The notes: generated by a model not told the origin, from the letters alone. A stretch of 57,579 nucleotides of DNA from Rhodospirillaceae bacterium (GCA_018660465.1 JABJKH010000063.1:1-57579); one strand, 5' to 3'. Shown: positions 1-10,219, counted from the stretch's first letter. A program made the numbers and translations.

Positions 1-363
1 GAAGGCCCTGCCGCTTTCCCTAAATTGATTGCCGGTGGGTTGCTGCTGTGTTCCTTCATACTTATCGGTCGGACGTTCTTCGATAAAAAAGAATCTCCAA
101 AAATGTTTACCGACATTCACTGGCCGGTCATCACTTTAGTTGCTGGGGCATGGATCGCCGTCATCTTTTTTGTCGAAGCGCTGGGGTTTCTTATTCCTGG
201 GGTTTTCTTTGTCGGGCTGGTCACTTGGAACCTGACGGGTCGCCCAAAAGACGCCAAGGCGTTGGCCATGCTTGCCGCCTTTATCGTCGGCCTTTCCGTC
301 GTCCTATGGGTCGTCTTCCATAAGGCATTAGGAGTAGAATCGCCTTCTGGATTTTTATTTTAA
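1..363 (+). CDS. tctB: TctB-type small membrane subunit of a TTT transporter (5' partial)
   Basis: The reading frame is open at the left edge of the window, so the start lies upstream; the TTG at 25 is only an internal codon. The visible 120 residues contain hydrophobic segments at about residues 9-23, 45-70 and 82-106, with a short charged loop (DKKESPKMF) between the first two. This matches the four-helix TctB small subunit, which sits in the inner membrane with TctA. The family assignment rests mostly on context: tctC and tctA follow on the same strand in the usual order. The gap to tctC is 86 bp, so the three are probably one operon. Confidence 0.8.
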   Translation, partial: EGPAAFPKLIAGGLLLCSFILIGRTFFDKKESPKMFTDIHWPVITLVAGAWIAVIFFVEALGFLIPGVFFVGLVTWNLTGRPKDAKALAMLAAFIVGLSVVLWVVFHKALGVESPSGFLF

Positions 364-449
364 TTAAGTAATTACCAAGGGGAAAATCAAAAACAATCCC
401 CGCAAAATCGACGTTCATTCACGTTTCTCAAATGGGAGGAAGAAGTACT

Positions 450-1448
450 ATGTTGAAGTTACCTACACGAAAGAACTTTGTTATTGGATTGGGCACCACC
501 CTTTCTTGTCTTGCGATGGTGGGGCTTTCTGCCCCGGCGTCTGCTGCGTATCCTGATAAGCCGATCACGGTTGTTATTGGTTGGGGCCCAGGCGGCGGTA
601 TTGATTCGTTTGTCCGCACCGTTGGCAAGCACATCAAGAAGCACCTCGGTGTTGAATTTAAGATCATCTACAAAAAAGGCGGCGGCGGAAAAGTTGCCCA
701 TAATTTGTTGGTGACGAAATATAAGACCGACGGCTACACGATTGCAGCCGCCAACGTTCCGCACCAAACAATCCCGACCCAGCTGTCAAAAAAGGGCTAC
801 CGGCTGAAAGACATTCAGTGGGTTTCCAACTTGGTGCTGCTGCCAAGCACGATCATGGTGAAAACGACCGCGCCATTTAAGACGTTCGGCGCACTAACGA
901 AGGCCGCCCGCAAGGCCCCTGGAAAGCTCAAAGCGGGCACGCCAGGTGCCACCAGCGGAAGTGCGGCGTTCCATTATAATTGGACCAGAATGGCGGCTGC
1001 CAACATCACGCTGATCCCGTATCGGGGTGGATCCAAAATGCTTAAGGGTATGCTTGGCAACGAAGTCGAAGTCATGTCATCGAACGCCAATTGGGGCGTG
1101 CGTTTCCCGGACAAGCTGATCACTGTCGCGGTTGCAGGTGAAAAGCGGTATGAGCTTCTGCCTGATGCGCCGACGTTGAAGGAATTGGGCGTCAACTATG
1201 TCGACAATCTGACCCGGACCTTCACAGCGTCCGCCAAAGTAGACAAGGCCAGGATCAAAGTCTTGTCCGATGCCTTCGGTAGACTGACCAAAGATCCAGC
1301 CTACGTGAAGGACATGAAGAAAGTTGGCCTGGTGCCAAACTTTATGGACAGCGCGGCGACCACTGCTTACGTCAACAACTACGTTGCCAAAAACCAAGCG
1401 GTTTTTGCGCTCATGAAGTCGAAGCAGAAGAAAAAGAAGAAGAAATAA
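450..1448 (+). CDS. tctC: TctC-type periplasmic solute-binding protein
   Basis: This is a 332-residue exported binding protein of the tripartite tricarboxylate transporter family (Bug/TctC). An N-terminal signal peptide (about residues 1-30, hydrophobic LGTTLSCLAMVGLSAPASA) is followed by YPDKPITVVIGWGPGGGID, the typical TctC opening that contributes to ligand binding. An in-frame ATG at 432 exists, but the GGGAGG ribosome-binding site at 434-439 lies inside that extension, so ATG 450 is the better start. The protein ends in an unusual run of lysines (KQKKKKKK) encoded by a purine tract. The substrate (a carboxylate or similar small acid) cannot be read from the sequence. Confidence 0.9.
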   Translation: MLKLPTRKNFVIGLGTTLSCLAMVGLSAPASAAYPDKPITVVIGWGPGGGIDSFVRTVGKHIKKHLGVEFKIIYKKGGGGKVAHNLLVTKYKTDGYTIAAANVPHQTIPTQLSKKGYRLKDIQWVSNLVLLPSTIMVKTTAPFKTFGALTKAARKAPGKLKAGTPGATSGSAAFHYNWTRMAAANITLIPYRGGSKMLKGMLGNEVEVMSSNANWGVRFPDKLITVAVAGEKRYELLPDAPTLKELGVNYVDNLTRTFTASAKVDKARIKVLSDAFGRLTKDPAYVKDMKKVGLVPNFMDSAATTAYVNNYVAKNQAVFALMKSKQKKKKKK

Positions 1449-1502
1449 GGAAGTCATTTGCCGCAGTTGAACACTTAGCAAACATCGAATGCGAGGATAC
1501 AC

Positions 1503-3017
1503 ATGCTAGAAGGTTTAGCTGCGGCACTTCCGGGGCTCCTAGATGGGCAACTTATTGGGCTGATTTTCATGGGCGTCGCCATTGGTATGCTTGGCGGCGC
1601 ACTTCCGGGGATCAGCCCGTCCATCACAATTGCGCTGCTTCTGCCAATTGCGTTTTCACTTGATCCGTTGACCAGCCTCGTCGCCCTTGGTGGGGTTTAC
1701 ATGGCGGCGGAATACGGCGGATCGATCTCCGCCATTTTAATTAATACTCCGGGGACCGCAGCAGCGGTTTGTACAGCACTTGATGGCCATCCCATGGCGC
1801 GTCAAGGCCGGGCACAAGAAGCCCTTCATGCTGCCATACTCGCGTCCAGCGTCGGCGGCTTGGTCGGCGTGTTGGTGCTGATCGGCTTCACCCCGCCTTT
1901 GGCTGAGCTGTCCCTAAAATTTAAATCACCGGAAATGTTCTGGCTGGCCATTGCGGGCCTCGCCATTGTCTGCAACCTGACCGCCGCCAACTTTGTCAAA
2001 GGCGTGATGTCGGCCTTGATCGGCATGTTCATCGCCACCATTGGCTATGAGTTGGAAACCGGCTACCCGCGTTTTGCTTATGACATCCCTGAAATTGAAG
2101 CTGGTATCAGCCTTGTACCGTGTATCATTGGCTTCTTCGCCATCCCGCAAATGTTGATGCTGGCCGGTGCAAAAGACCAAACAGTGGCCGAGGTCCTGCC
2201 AACGCCGGGATCGTTTAAAAGAGTCTCCCTATTCATGTGGCAGCGCCCGGTACTGGTCCTTCGGTCCGCCATCATTGGGACCTTCATTGGAATTTTGCCA
2301 GGGGCCGGAGCGTCCATCGCCAGCTTCGTTTCTTACAGCGAAGCCAAACGCTTTTCCAAGGAGCCGGAGAAATTCGGCACCGGTATTCCAGAGGGCGTGA
2401 TCGCATCCGAATGCGCCAATAACGCCATGGTCGGCGGATCTCTCATCCCCCTGCTCGCCTTTGGCATTCCGGGCTCGGCAAGTGCCGCAGTGCTGTTCGG
2501 CGCTCTCACGCTTCATGGGCTGTCTCCCGGAGGCAGACTGTTTACCGAACACGCCAGTGTGGTCTATGGATTCATGGTCGGCTTTATCCCGGTTGTCGTG
2601 GCGATGTTGATCGTCGGCGGGCTTGCCGCGCCCGTATTTGCCGCTGTGCTGCGCGTGCGGACCGCCTATATCGTGCCGACGGTGATGATGCTGGCGTTGA
2701 TTGGAACATATTCTTTCCAGAACAGCGTCGTCGATATCTTCATCGCGGCCAGCACCGGCGTGCTTGGCTTCTTCATGATGAAGTTTGGTTTCTCGCTGCC
2801 TTCCGTCGTTTTAGGAATTATTTTGGCCCCAATGGCAGAAGAAGGATTTAGGCGGTCACTGCTGCTGGGCACCATTGATGGTTCTGTCTGGGGTGTCTTC
2901 TTCTCAAGCCCAATTTGTATCATCTTAATTTTAATTGTGATCGGAATGGTGGTCAGCGCGTTTGTGAGCGAGGCCAAAGGAAGAAAGCGTTTGTCACAAT
3001 CAGCCAGCGGGCATTAA
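1503..3017 (+). CDS. tctA: TctA-type large permease subunit of a TTT transporter
   Basis: The 504-residue integral membrane protein has about twelve hydrophobic segments and the hallmarks of TctA: an early GALPGISPS motif (about residue 32), EYGGSISAILINTPGT (about residue 70) and a second, similar glycine/proline-rich stretch GILPGAGAS (about residue 260). The two motifs mark the inverted duplication of the fold. It forms the secondary-active channel that takes substrate from the TctC binding protein. It starts 54 bp after tctC with GAGGATAC just upstream of the ATG. Length and order are normal for the family, so the transporter looks intact apart from the window edge. Confidence 0.93.
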   Translation: MLEGLAAALPGLLDGQLIGLIFMGVAIGMLGGALPGISPSITIALLLPIAFSLDPLTSLVALGGVYMAAEYGGSISAILINTPGTAAAVCTALDGHPMARQGRAQEALHAAILASSVGGLVGVLVLIGFTPPLAELSLKFKSPEMFWLAIAGLAIVCNLTAANFVKGVMSALIGMFIATIGYELETGYPRFAYDIPEIEAGISLVPCIIGFFAIPQMLMLAGAKDQTVAEVLPTPGSFKRVSLFMWQRPVLVLRSAIIGTFIGILPGAGASIASFVSYSEAKRFSKEPEKFGTGIPEGVIASECANNAMVGGSLIPLLAFGIPGSASAAVLFGALTLHGLSPGGRLFTEHASVVYGFMVGFIPVVVAMLIVGGLAAPVFAAVLRVRTAYIVPTVMMLALIGTYSFQNSVVDIFIAASTGVLGFFMMKFGFSLPSVVLGIILAPMAEEGFRRSLLLGTIDGSVWGVFFSSPICIILILIVIGMVVSAFVSEAKGRKRLSQSASGH

Positions 3018-3062
3018 ACATACCGGTTTCACCACAGCGCTATTTTCTCTATCTTCCAAGAC

Positions 3063-5705
3063 ATGTCAAAAATTCGTGTCCTTTATATTGAAGATTCTGA
3101 ATTTCAGCGCTAACTCTTTAAATTAGTCGTTGAAGAGAAGTGCGGTTTTCAGGTCGACACCGCTGAGACAGGTGCCGAAGGATTAAGCTTGTGGTCTTCG
3201 GAGACTTACGACGTCCTGGCTGTAGACCACGAACTTCCTGACATGACCGGCCTGCAAATTTGCCATACCGTATTGTCGGATCGACCTGACCTTCCCGTCG
3301 TCATGATTACGGGAAGGGGAAATGAATCGATTGCTGCGGAGGCGTTAAATATTGGGGTTCGCCACTATCTAACCAAGGATTCACCTACAATTTACGAAAA
3401 TTTATTGCCGGTTATCATTACAAAACTTGCAAATCATGCGCAGGAATTAGAGTTAAAAACCCAAGCGGAAGTCGCGCTAAAAGCCAGCGAAGAAAAATAC
3501 CGTAATTTGGTGAACGTCACGCCATTTTGCATTCATGAAATTGACCTAGATGGAAAGCTTCTGTCGATGAATACGGCGGGCCTTGAAATGATGGGGGTTG
3601 AGAATGAGTCTCAAATTCGCGGGCTTGAATATCTTGATATTCCTGTTCCTGAGGACCGGGAGCGTATCGCCAAGTTAATGGAACGCGCAATACAAGGGGA
3701 AGGCTCAACGTTTGAATTCACTGCAAAAGGCGAATTCGGCCTTGTGCACTTTTCAAGTAGTTTTGAGCCCGTCAAAGACAACGATGGTCGTGTCATAAGA
3801 TTAATGGGGGTCGCCCAGGACACCACGGAGATTAAAAACAACGAATCCGCCTTACGACAATCGGAAGAAACCCTTCGCTCCGCTATTGAGAGCATTCCTG
3901 AAGGGTTTGCTATGTACGACAAGGCGGACCGGCTTGTTCTATTTAATCAGAACTATTTTAAATCCCGCCCTGATGCCGTTGAAACCATGAAACTTGGCAT
4001 GACCTATGAGGAGCAACTGAGGATATATGAAAAGAGTGGCCAACGGATTAAGGATCAAAGTGAAAATAGAATTCCCATCGAAGAAAGGATTAAGCTCCAT
4101 AAGAACCCACAAGGGCCGATGTATTCAAAGTTCGCCAGTGGCAAAACCTACCAAATAAATGAAATACGAACCGATAACGGCGGCATTGCATCCATCCGCA
4201 CGGATGTTACCGACCTCCTAAAAATTCAATCCTCACTGGCAGAAAGTGAAAGTTTGTTTCAAACGGTGGTCGACAATTCCCCTGCTGCCTTAACAATGAA
4301 AGACCGCGAAGGCCGGTTTTTATCGGTCAATAAAACTTTTGTCGAATGGATGAATGCAAGTCCCGAGGAAATTATTGGCAAGACCATCAATGATTTTTAT
4401 CAGGACGATCTATCCGAGCCCAAAAATAGTGGCGAACAGGAAATACTGGAGACCGGCAAAAAAATAATGGTCGAGGGATCAAGATTATACAATGACGGGA
4501 AGCATCGTTTCATATCGTCCCATAAGTCGCCAATTTATTCTGCGGATGGCGACATTTCTGGTATTTGCACCGTAATTCTTGACATAACGGATCGAAAAAA
4601 GTCTGAAGAGGCCCTGCTAGAAAGCGAGGAACGTTTTCGCACTCTTTTTGAAGCAGCGAATTACGGCATTCTCGTTCATCGTAATTTCAAACCATTATAT
4701 GCAAACCATGCCCTTGCTGATTTGTACGGATATGACTCGATTAATGAAATAACTGAGTTAGAGTCGACCGCAATACTTACCCATCCCGACTACGACTTAG
4801 GAGGACTTCTGCATCATTCGGAGGGCGAACCACTGATCGCTGACCGGGAAACCATGGGAGTGAGAAAGAACGGAAATAAATTTTGGGAAGACCGCCGTTC
4901 TTTTGTTATTAACTGGGATGGGGAACCTGCGGTTTGTTCTATTCGGTCGGATATTTCCACCCGTAAACTCGCCGAGGAAAGCCTTCAGAAATCGAAGGAA
5001 ATTGCCGACGACGCCAGCCGCGCCAAATCGACATTCCTAGCAGCCGCCAGCCATGACGTCCGCCAACCGCTTCAGGCCATGGGGTTATTTTTGTCTGTCT
5101 TGGACGACAAACTGGCAGAGTCTTCCGTAGGCAGTGACGAAACAATCCAATCACTTGTTGCTCGTATGAATGATTCAGTTTCTGTGCTTACTGGAATGTT
5201 TGATACGCTTTTGGATATTTCCAAGCTGGAAGCGCAAACTCTGACGCCGACGATCACCGAGTTCAGTGTTGGCATTTTCATGCAGCGTTTGTTTGGTCAG
5301 TTCGAGCCTCAGGCCAAGGAAAAGGGCCTCGGCTTTAATTTTGAATCCACTGAACTTAGAACCCTATGCGACGAAACAATGTTGGGTCAAATTTTAAGCA
5401 ATTTCCTAAGCAATGCGATCCGTTATACCGATGCAGGAGAAGTCATCTTCCGCGCGCATCAAGATGGGGACAATATTAGGATTGAAGTTCAAGACAAAGG
5501 CATTGGTATTTCAAAAGAAAATTTAGCACACATCTTCGATGAATTTTACCAAGTCGGAAATCAGCAACGAGACCGAACCAAAGGATTGGGATTGGGCCTG
5601 GCCATTGCCAAAAGAACAGCCGACCTTCTTGGGCTTAAATTAACAGTCACGTCTGAAGAAGGCCGAGGGTCCACCTTTTCGATCGATATTCCTAAATCGG
5701 AATAA
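3063..5705 (+). pseudogene. REC-PAS-histidine kinase, interrupted by a nonsense codon in the receiver domain
   Basis: An ATG at 3063 opens a receiver domain (VLYIEDSEFQR) that hits an in-frame TAA at 3111-3113. The same frame then continues without a stop for about 2.6 kb and completes the receiver: YDVLAVDHELPDMTG carries the phospho-acceptor Asp, followed by the switch Thr (VMITG) and Lys (LTKD). Next come about four PAS domains (nt 3490-4975), a DHp helix with the H-box SHDVRQPL (His codon near 5051) and a HATPase_c domain (LSNAIRYTD, DKGIGI, GLGLGLAI). Only one stop separates the parts, so either a single nonsense change or a sequencing error is likely. The remainder could still be translated from TTG 3189 or an internal ATG, giving a kinase without a working receiver. 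Confidence 0.8.
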
Positions 5706-5716
5706 AGGTTTCAAAA

Positions 5717-5907
5717 ATGAAAGCCGCGCATCAAAAGCCTCTTCAAAACGGCCTTCACCTCCATCAGGCGGGCTAACTGACCGAAGCCACAGCATTGTAC
5801 AAACAGGTCATTGACCAGGCCCCCAACTACGCCGACGCCCGCTGATCGGAACTATCTTCTACACTTCCATAAATATGGATACGGCGTCCTCCTTGGCGGA
5901 GGCCTAA
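5717..5907 (+). pseudogene. Decayed N-terminal fragment of a TPR protein
   Basis: From ATG 5717 the frame reads about 19 residues ending LHLHQAG, meets TAA at 5774, then reads LTEATALYKQVIDQAPNYAD and meets TGA at 5843. Shifting one frame at 5842 continues LIGTIFYTS until TAA at 5905. The pattern HQAG-LTEA-LY-QV---P--ADA-LIG is the first tetratricopeptide unit of the large TPR proteins (often fused to glycosyltransferases or methyltransferases) common in alphaproteobacteria. Two stops and a one-base slip within 190 bp show decay. No further TPR sequence follows before 5969. Confidence 0.6.
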
Positions 5908-6010
5908 AACCATAGCTAATGTCCTTGGAAAACCTGTATAATACCCCCATATTAAAAAATACACGTTTATGTTTCTGCATTATTTTAATAAATCTTATGG
6001 GTTACCGTTC

Positions 6011-9000
6011 ATGCCGGATAAAAGGCAAAAATTTATAAAGAAAATGGCGGCCCTGCAGGCTGCTTACAAAGCAAACCTGAGCCAGAAGGTCCAGGAACTG
6101 GAAACCGTCATTCAGTCAATTGAATTAGGCGATCTCACGCTTAAATCCAAACATGCGCTAGAGACCCTTCACGGACTGTCGCACAAGCTAGCGGGCGGGG
6201 CTGGAACCTTCGGCTTTTCTGCAATCTCTGATGTGACTCGAGACTTCGCTCAGCACATTATTCAGATGTTAGATACGAACGAATCTATTACTCCCGGCGC
6301 AAAAGAGAAAATTCTTGAGCATTTTGACAAAATTAAAGAAGAAGCCGAAAAGGAAACAAAGAAAGAGGAAAGTCGACTTCCAAGTTTAAATATTTCGAGC
6401 GTAGGTCAAAGCCGCAGAAGGGATGATATTCAGACGGTTATTGTCGTCGATGATGATGAAGTATTTATCGGTGCCCTAGAAAGTCAACTGACCTATTTCG
6501 GATTTAAAGTACTCGCGCTGACTGAACATACAAAGCTACGTGAAACCCTTGTCGCAAACCCGAGATCTGTCGTGCTGATGGATGTGTCCTTTCCTGGGGA
6601 TTCAACGGCCGGTTTAACCACAGTTGAGAGCTTGCGGAACGAGGGCCTTTTAACGTCGCCGGTCATATTCATGTCAATTCGTGGCGATTTTGACATTCGA
6701 TTGCAAGCTGTTCGCATTGGTTGCGAGGAATATCTGGTCAAGCCACTCGACTTGGCAGAACTGGTCGATATTCTCTATCGCGTGACCGGTCAGACCGGTG
6801 AAGAAGCCTACCGAGTCTTGGTCGTCGATGATTCTCCTTCCGCTGCCGCTTTCAATGCTGCCCTGCTGAACGAAGCAGGATTGGTCACGGTCGTTGTAAA
6901 CGATCCTTATGCGGTCATGGCCCCAATCCGAGAATTGCGGCCTGACGTAATTCTCATGGACATCCAGATGCCGGAATGTAGCGGCTTCGAACTGGCGCAG
7001 GTCATTCGCCATGACAGAGAATTCGTCCACACCCCGATCATGTTTTTATCGGGTGCCGACATTGAAGACGGTTGGATTAAGTTTGCTCAGTCCGGCGGCG
7101 ATGATTTCCTGCGTAAGGGAATTTCGCCAAACGAACTCGTAATCTCTGTCATTTCCCGGGCAAAACGCGCACGCGATCTGAACAGCACGAACCTTCGACT
7201 AAAGGAAAGCGAAGCGCTCTACCGCGCTGTCACGCGAACCGCACCGGAAGCGATCATTACCGCCGACGATGAAAAACGCATTATCCATTGGAATGATGGT
7301 GCCGAGAATTTGTTTGGATATGATGCGTCTGAAACATTCGGAAAATCCCTCTCCTTCATCATCTCAGAAAAACACCAGGATATGACTGCTAAATCGTCGG
7401 AACTGGTGGAAATTTCTGTACCTCAAAAAGACGGTGAAGACATCCTTTGTGATGTTTCACTGACAAATTGGGATATCGCTGAAAAGCAATACTCAACGTT
7501 AATTTTTCGTGACATATCGGTACGCAAAGAACAAGAGGTGGCGCTGAAAGAAAGTTCAGATCGATTGGCCAGTGCCATCGATAACATGAATGATGGATTT
7601 GTTTTGTATGACCAGGATGATCGACTGGTATTATGCAACAACCAATACCGTAGAATGTACGCAAATTCATATGACCTGATTGTTCCTGGGGCGAAATACG
7701 AAGATATCATTCGCGGTACTGCCGCACGGGACGGCATGTTGGAAGCCGTTGGTCGTGAGGAAGAATGGGTTCAGGAAACCCTTGAACGACGAAAGAATCC
7801 ACGACAGCTTTATGAACAAAGATTAGGAGAGGAGCAGTGGGTACGCGTATTCAATAGCGTCCTGCCCAATGGAATGCGTGTCGGATTACGGACAGATATT
7901 TCCGAACTAAAACTCGCCAAAGAGGAAGCCGATCGTGCCAATAAGGCCAAGTCTGATTTCCTGTCTTCCATGAGCCATGAGCTTCGAACCCCCATGAACG
8001 CCATTCTTGGCTTCGCCCAAATGCTTGAATACAACCCGGATCAACCGCTTACCGATGAGCAACAGGACTGCTTGGACCACATCTTAAAAGGCGGAAGACA
8101 CCTGTTGGATTTGATCAACGAAGTGCTCGAGCTGGCGCGCATTGAATCGGGTAATATCAACCTCAAGATCGAAGACGCTTCAATCGCGGATACGCTTCTT
8201 GAATGCCTGTCATTGATAGGTCCATTGGCCGAAGAAAGAGGCATAAAAATTGAATCACCAGACCCTCTAAAAATCCCTGACACCGCACGGGCAGACGCGA
8301 CTCGATTCAAGCAGGTCTTTATCAATCTTCTTTCCAATGCGGTCAAATACAACAGAGAAAATGGCAAAATTCGAATTGAAGTATCCGAAACAGCGAAACA
8401 AATTGTTCGATTCAGCGTGACCGATACGGGTGAAGGTATTTCGGAGGAACTTCAGGAAGAACTCTTCCAACCCTTCAGCCGATTGGGTGCAGAAGCGTCT
8501 GAAATCGAAGGCACAGGTATTGGCCTTGTCGTTACCAAGGAAATCGTTGAATTGATGGCCGGAGATATCGGCTTTGAAAGTACAGTCGGCGAAGGCAGTA
8601 CGTTCTGGTTCGAACTCCCGATGAGTGATGGAACCATCAGCGGCGAACAAGCCCAGCCCAAGAAGGATAAAGCATCCGATATTCACAAGTTAGGACAGGC
8701 TGTCGGAACATTGCTTTACGTCGAAGACAACCCTGCAAATTTAGAGCTTATGAAATTGATCGTAGATCGCGTCGACGATCTCACTCTAATTTCCGCCTCC
8801 ACAGCAGAAACCGGTATTAAATTGGCGCGGGAAAAAATACCGGATATTATAATTCTAGATATTAACCTGCCCGGAATGAGCGGATTTGACGCCTTGAAGA
8901 AACTTAGCAAATTTAAAGAGACATCAAATATTCCAATCATGGCGCTCAGCGCGGCAGCAACACGGAACGATATTAATAAAGGTATGAAGGCTGGATTTCG

Positions 9001-9076
9001 TGACTACCTGACCAAGCCAATTGATATTCCCGTCGTGGTTAATGCCATCAAGGCGGTATTAGAGGATGCTCCATGA
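6011..9076 (+). CDS. Multidomain hybrid histidine kinase: HPt-REC-REC-PAS-PAS-HisKA-HATPase-REC
   Basis: This cytoplasmic phosphorelay protein has about 1021 residues from ATG 6011. An in-frame ATG at 5969 would add 14 residues; neither start has a clear ribosome-binding site, and MPDKRQKF is the more family-like beginning. Domain order: HPt with SHKLAGGAGTFGF (His about residue 58); REC1 (VVDDDE, VLMDVSFPG); REC2 (VVDDSPS, ILMDIQMPECSG); a PAS; a PAS_7-like module (NMNDGFVLYDQDDRLV); DHp with SHELRTPMNAILGF (His about 656); HATPase_c; and a C-terminal REC3 (YVEDNPAN, IILDINLPGMSG). There is no membrane segment. Having HPt at the N-terminus and three receivers suggests an internal multi-step relay. 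A TATAAT at 5937-5942 could be a -10 element but has no good -35. The gene overlaps the HD-GYP gene by 4 bp. Confidence 0.92.
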   Translation: MPDKRQKFIKKMAALQAAYKANLSQKVQELETVIQSIELGDLTLKSKHALETLHGLSHKLAGGAGTFGFSAISDVTRDFAQHIIQMLDTNESITPGAKEKILEHFDKIKEEAEKETKKEESRLPSLNISSVGQSRRRDDIQTVIVVDDDEVFIGALESQLTYFGFKVLALTEHTKLRETLVANPRSVVLMDVSFPGDSTAGLTTVESLRNEGLLTSPVIFMSIRGDFDIRLQAVRIGCEEYLVKPLDLAELVDILYRVTGQTGEEAYRVLVVDDSPSAAAFNAALLNEAGLVTVVVNDPYAVMAPIRELRPDVILMDIQMPECSGFELAQVIRHDREFVHTPIMFLSGADIEDGWIKFAQSGGDDFLRKGISPNELVISVISRAKRARDLNSTNLRLKESEALYRAVTRTAPEAIITADDEKRIIHWNDGAENLFGYDASETFGKSLSFIISEKHQDMTAKSSELVEISVPQKDGEDILCDVSLTNWDIAEKQYSTLIFRDISVRKEQEVALKESSDRLASAIDNMNDGFVLYDQDDRLVLCNNQYRRMYANSYDLIVPGAKYEDIIRGTAARDGMLEAVGREEEWVQETLERRKNPRQLYEQRLGEEQWVRVFNSVLPNGMRVGLRTDISELKLAKEEADRANKAKSDFLSSMSHELRTPMNAILGFAQMLEYNPDQPLTDEQQDCLDHILKGGRHLLDLINEVLELARIESGNINLKIEDASIADTLLECLSLIGPLAEERGIKIESPDPLKIPDTARADATRFKQVFINLLSNAVKYNRENGKIRIEVSETAKQIVRFSVTDTGEGISEELQEELFQPFSRLGAEASEIEGTGIGLVVTKEIVELMAGDIGFESTVGEGSTFWFELPMSDGTISGEQAQPKKDKASDIHKLGQAVGTLLYVEDNPANLELMKLIVDRVDDLTLISASTAETGIKLAREKIPDIIILDINLPGMSGFDALKKLSKFKETSNIPIMALSAAATRNDINKGMKAGFRDYLTKPIDIPVVVNAIKAVLEDAP

Positions 9077-10200
9077 AAACGCCTACCGAGGATATTTTAA
9101 ACTCAAATATTTTAATCGTAGACGACAATCCAACCAACGTGAATCTTTTGGAAATGATGCTCGGAAGGGCAGGTTACACCAACATCACCAGCACGACCGA
9201 CCCGCGCGAAGTCGAAGGGCTCTACAAGGAAAATGAATTTGATCTGATCTTGCTGGATATTCGGATGCCGCACATGGACGGGTTCGAGGTCATGGAACAG
9301 TTGATGGACGGCATTGAAAACGATTACCTGCCCATCCTGGTCATCACCGCGCAACAAGAGTTGGAAACAAAACACCGTGCTCTCGAAATCGGCGCGAAAG
9401 ATTTCGTCACCAAACCCTTTGAGCGCATTGAATTGTTGAACCGGATTGTCAACATGTTGGAAGTTCGCGCGCTTTATAATGAGCGGAAAATTCAAGCTAA
9501 AATTCTTGAAGAAAAAGTCGAAGAACGAACCCGCCAGCTCTCTACCCTGCAAGACGCCACCATGGTCGCCATGGGCTCCCTTGCAGAAACCAGGGACAAC
9601 GAGACCGGAAACCATATTCGACGCACCCAACGTTACGTGAAACTTCTGGCAGAAAAACTTTCAGAACAATCCCGCTATGCCGATATCCTTACACCGGAAT
9701 ATATTAGCCAACTTTATAAATCTGCCCCCTTGCACGATATCGGCAAGGTCGGTGTACCAGATGCCATTCTTCTCAAGCCCGGCAAGCTAACGCCAGAAGA
9801 ATTCGAAGAAATGAAAAAGCATACTGTCTACGGTGCGGATGCCATCGAGGAAGCCGCATCCTCAATTGAGGATGAAGAAACCCGAGGATTTTTAACGGTC
9901 GGTTGGGAAATTGCGCATTATCACCAAGAAAAATGGGACGGTAGCGGCTACCCGGCAGGATTGTCCGGTGAAGATATCCCGCTTTCTGCGCGCCTGATGG
10001 CCATTGCCGATGTCTATGACGCGCTTATCAGCCGGCGGGTCTACAAACCCCCCTTCCCCCATGAAAAATCAGTCGCAATTATTAGCGAAGGCAAGGGCCA
10101 ACACTTTGATCCCGTTATGACAGATGTCTTTATGGAAATATCTGAACAATTCTTAGAAATCGCCAATGAATTCCAAGATTCAGAAGAAGACGTTCTGTAA
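9073..10200 (+). CDS. Response regulator with HD-GYP domain (RpfG-like c-di-GMP phosphodiesterase)
   Basis: The 375-residue protein has an N-terminal receiver (ILIVDDNPTN; phospho-Asp in LILLDIRMPHMDG; Lys in VTKPF), a short coiled linker (residues about 125-155) and a HD-GYP domain. The metal-binding and signature residues are present: HDIGKVGVPD (about residue 221), the conserved HH-containing YHQEKWDGSGYPAGLSGEDIP segment, and IADVYDALISRR. HD-GYP enzymes hydrolyse cyclic di-GMP to GMP or pGpG. Its ATG overlaps the stop of the upstream hybrid kinase (ATGA-type overlap), so the two are translationally coupled and very likely a cognate pair: signal in, c-di-GMP level out. Confidence 0.93.
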   Translation: MKTPTEDILNSNILIVDDNPTNVNLLEMMLGRAGYTNITSTTDPREVEGLYKENEFDLILLDIRMPHMDGFEVMEQLMDGIENDYLPILVITAQQELETKHRALEIGAKDFVTKPFERIELLNRIVNMLEVRALYNERKIQAKILEEKVEERTRQLSTLQDATMVAMGSLAETRDNETGNHIRRTQRYVKLLAEKLSEQSRYADILTPEYISQLYKSAPLHDIGKVGVPDAILLKPGKLTPEEFEEMKKHTVYGADAIEEAASSIEDEETRGFLTVGWEIAHYHQEKWDGSGYPAGLSGEDIPLSARLMAIADVYDALISRRVYKPPFPHEKSVAIISEGKGQHFDPVMTDVFMEISEQFLEIANEFQDSEEDVL

Positions 10201-10219
10201 TTAACCCCCCACCTAAAGC

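Noticed and set aside
5937-5942. TATAAT as a promoter for the hybrid kinase
   Set aside because: No -35 element at a suitable distance; kept only as a remark in the gene entry.
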